A stretch of DNA of 6,215 nt from Gemmatimonadaceae bacterium. Its GTDB lineage: Bacteria; Gemmatimonadota; Gemmatimonadetes; Gemmatimonadales; Gemmatimonadaceae. The notes under the pieces were generated by a model. The model saw only the letters and a program-made list of their open reading frames with translations. It was not told the origin of the DNA and made no database searches. Made by a program: the position numbers and the translations under genes. The stretch spans positions 1 through 6,215 of the forward strand of contig JADGGM010000203.1 in assembly GCA_019689955.1 (NCBI GenBank), read 5' to 3'. Positions 5,891 to 6,215 of the stretch are shown here, one piece after another. Position 1 is the stretch's first letter. Every line of letters begins with the position of its first letter.

Positions 5891-6215
5891 GCGCGCGCTG
5901 GACCGCTGGCTTCGGCCGCGGTACGTGTTCGCCCTGCTCGCGGTGATCGTCGTCGCGGCGGTGCTCTTCATCCCGCAGGAGACGGGGACGAACACGGGGC
6001 AGCTCACGACGTACGACAGCAATCCCGAGGGGGCGCTGGGGATCTACGACGTCGTGCACCGGCTGGGGTGGCGCGTGGAGCGGCGGCGCGCGGCGTTCGA
6101 GGGGTCGGTGGACACGGCCGCGGTCTACCTGATCCTCGACCCGCCCACGCAGCCCAGCGCGACCGAGGTGGGGGTGCTCCTCGACGCGGTGCGGCGCGGG
6201 GCGAGCGCCGTGGTG
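5883..6215 (+). CDS. DUF4350 domain-containing membrane protein (N-terminal 111 residues, cut by window edge)
   Basis: The GTG at 5883 lies inside the end of the DUF4129 gene, overlapping it by eight bases (GTGGCTGA), a sign of translational coupling. The frame is open to the right edge. Residues 1-12 are a charged cytosolic lead (MAERALDRWLRP), and residues ~13-31 form a single membrane anchor (RYVFALLAVIVVAAVLFIP). A non-cytosolic region follows with the DUF4350 hallmarks: TTYDSNPEGALGIYDVVHRL (42-61), GWRVERRR (62-69), and a strand-helix unit from VYLILDPP to EVGVLLDAVRRGASAVV. DUF4350 folds like a GATase-type Rossmann domain, but its function is unknown. Intact members are about 380-420 residues, so about a quarter is seen. 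Pairing with DUF4129 is the family's usual context; a MoxR ATPase and a DUF58 protein would be expected beyond the window. Confidence 0.8.
   Translation, partial: MAERALDRWLRPRYVFALLAVIVVAAVLFIPQETGTNTGQLTTYDSNPEGALGIYDVVHRLGWRVERRRAAFEGSVDTAAVYLILDPPTQPSATEVGVLLDAVRRGASAVV

Noticed and set aside
1..6215. tRNA/rRNA genes, CRISPR array, insertion sequence or integrase, toxin-antitoxin pair
   Set aside because: I saw no regularly spaced repeats, terminal inverted repeats, transposase or recombinase motifs, or cloverleaf-like segments in the non-coding gaps.

Overview
This is a very GC-rich stretch of bacterial chromosome. Third codon positions are almost always G or C, so long spurious open frames run across both strands, and the real genes had to be picked by protein content. 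The mix of gene families fits a Gram-negative-type soil or freshwater bacterium: a DUF2339 giant membrane protein, a short MutY, an MprF-type synthase, a DUF4129/DUF4350 pair, weak Shine-Dalgarno sites and several GTG starts. I favour Gemmatimonadota, at about 50% confidence. This is a resemblance judgement, because the window holds no rRNA or other marker gene.

Layout from left to right. (1) The minus strand from 1320 down to the left edge holds the first 440 codons of a multi-pass DUF2339 membrane protein, cut by the window edge. (2) At 1398-1662 on the plus strand lies the scar of a DUF72 (YecE-like) gene. Its first ~23 and last ~60 residues are recognisable but sit in two different frames, and the middle ~160-200 residues are gone. 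(3) Convergent to it, 2454 down to 1645 on the minus strand encodes a 269-residue exported protein of unknown function. (4) A divergent intergenic region of about 258 bases (2455-2712) carries a pair of identical 9-base direct repeats. (5) On the plus strand, mutY (2713-3393) is a catalytic-core adenine glycosylase without the usual C-terminal 8-oxoG-recognition domain. Its stop codon abuts the GTG start of (6), an MprF-family aminoacyl-phosphatidylglycerol synthase (3394-5172) that lacks most of the flippase half. (7) A DUF4129 protein (stop at 5890) follows, and overlaps by 8 bases (8) a DUF4350 protein that runs off the right edge.

Functionally the window joins three themes: base-excision repair of oxidised guanine mispairs (mutY), membrane lipid aminoacylation and cationic-peptide resistance (mprF), and the start of the conserved DUF4129-DUF4350 cluster that in many bacteria continues into a MoxR ATPase and a DUF58 protein. 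I found no RNA genes, CRISPR arrays, insertion sequences or integrase. I did not find a clearly undescribed system. The most noteworthy points are the DUF72 scar, the domain-trimmed MutY and MprF sitting stop-to-start, and the uncertain boundary between mprF and the DUF4129 gene.
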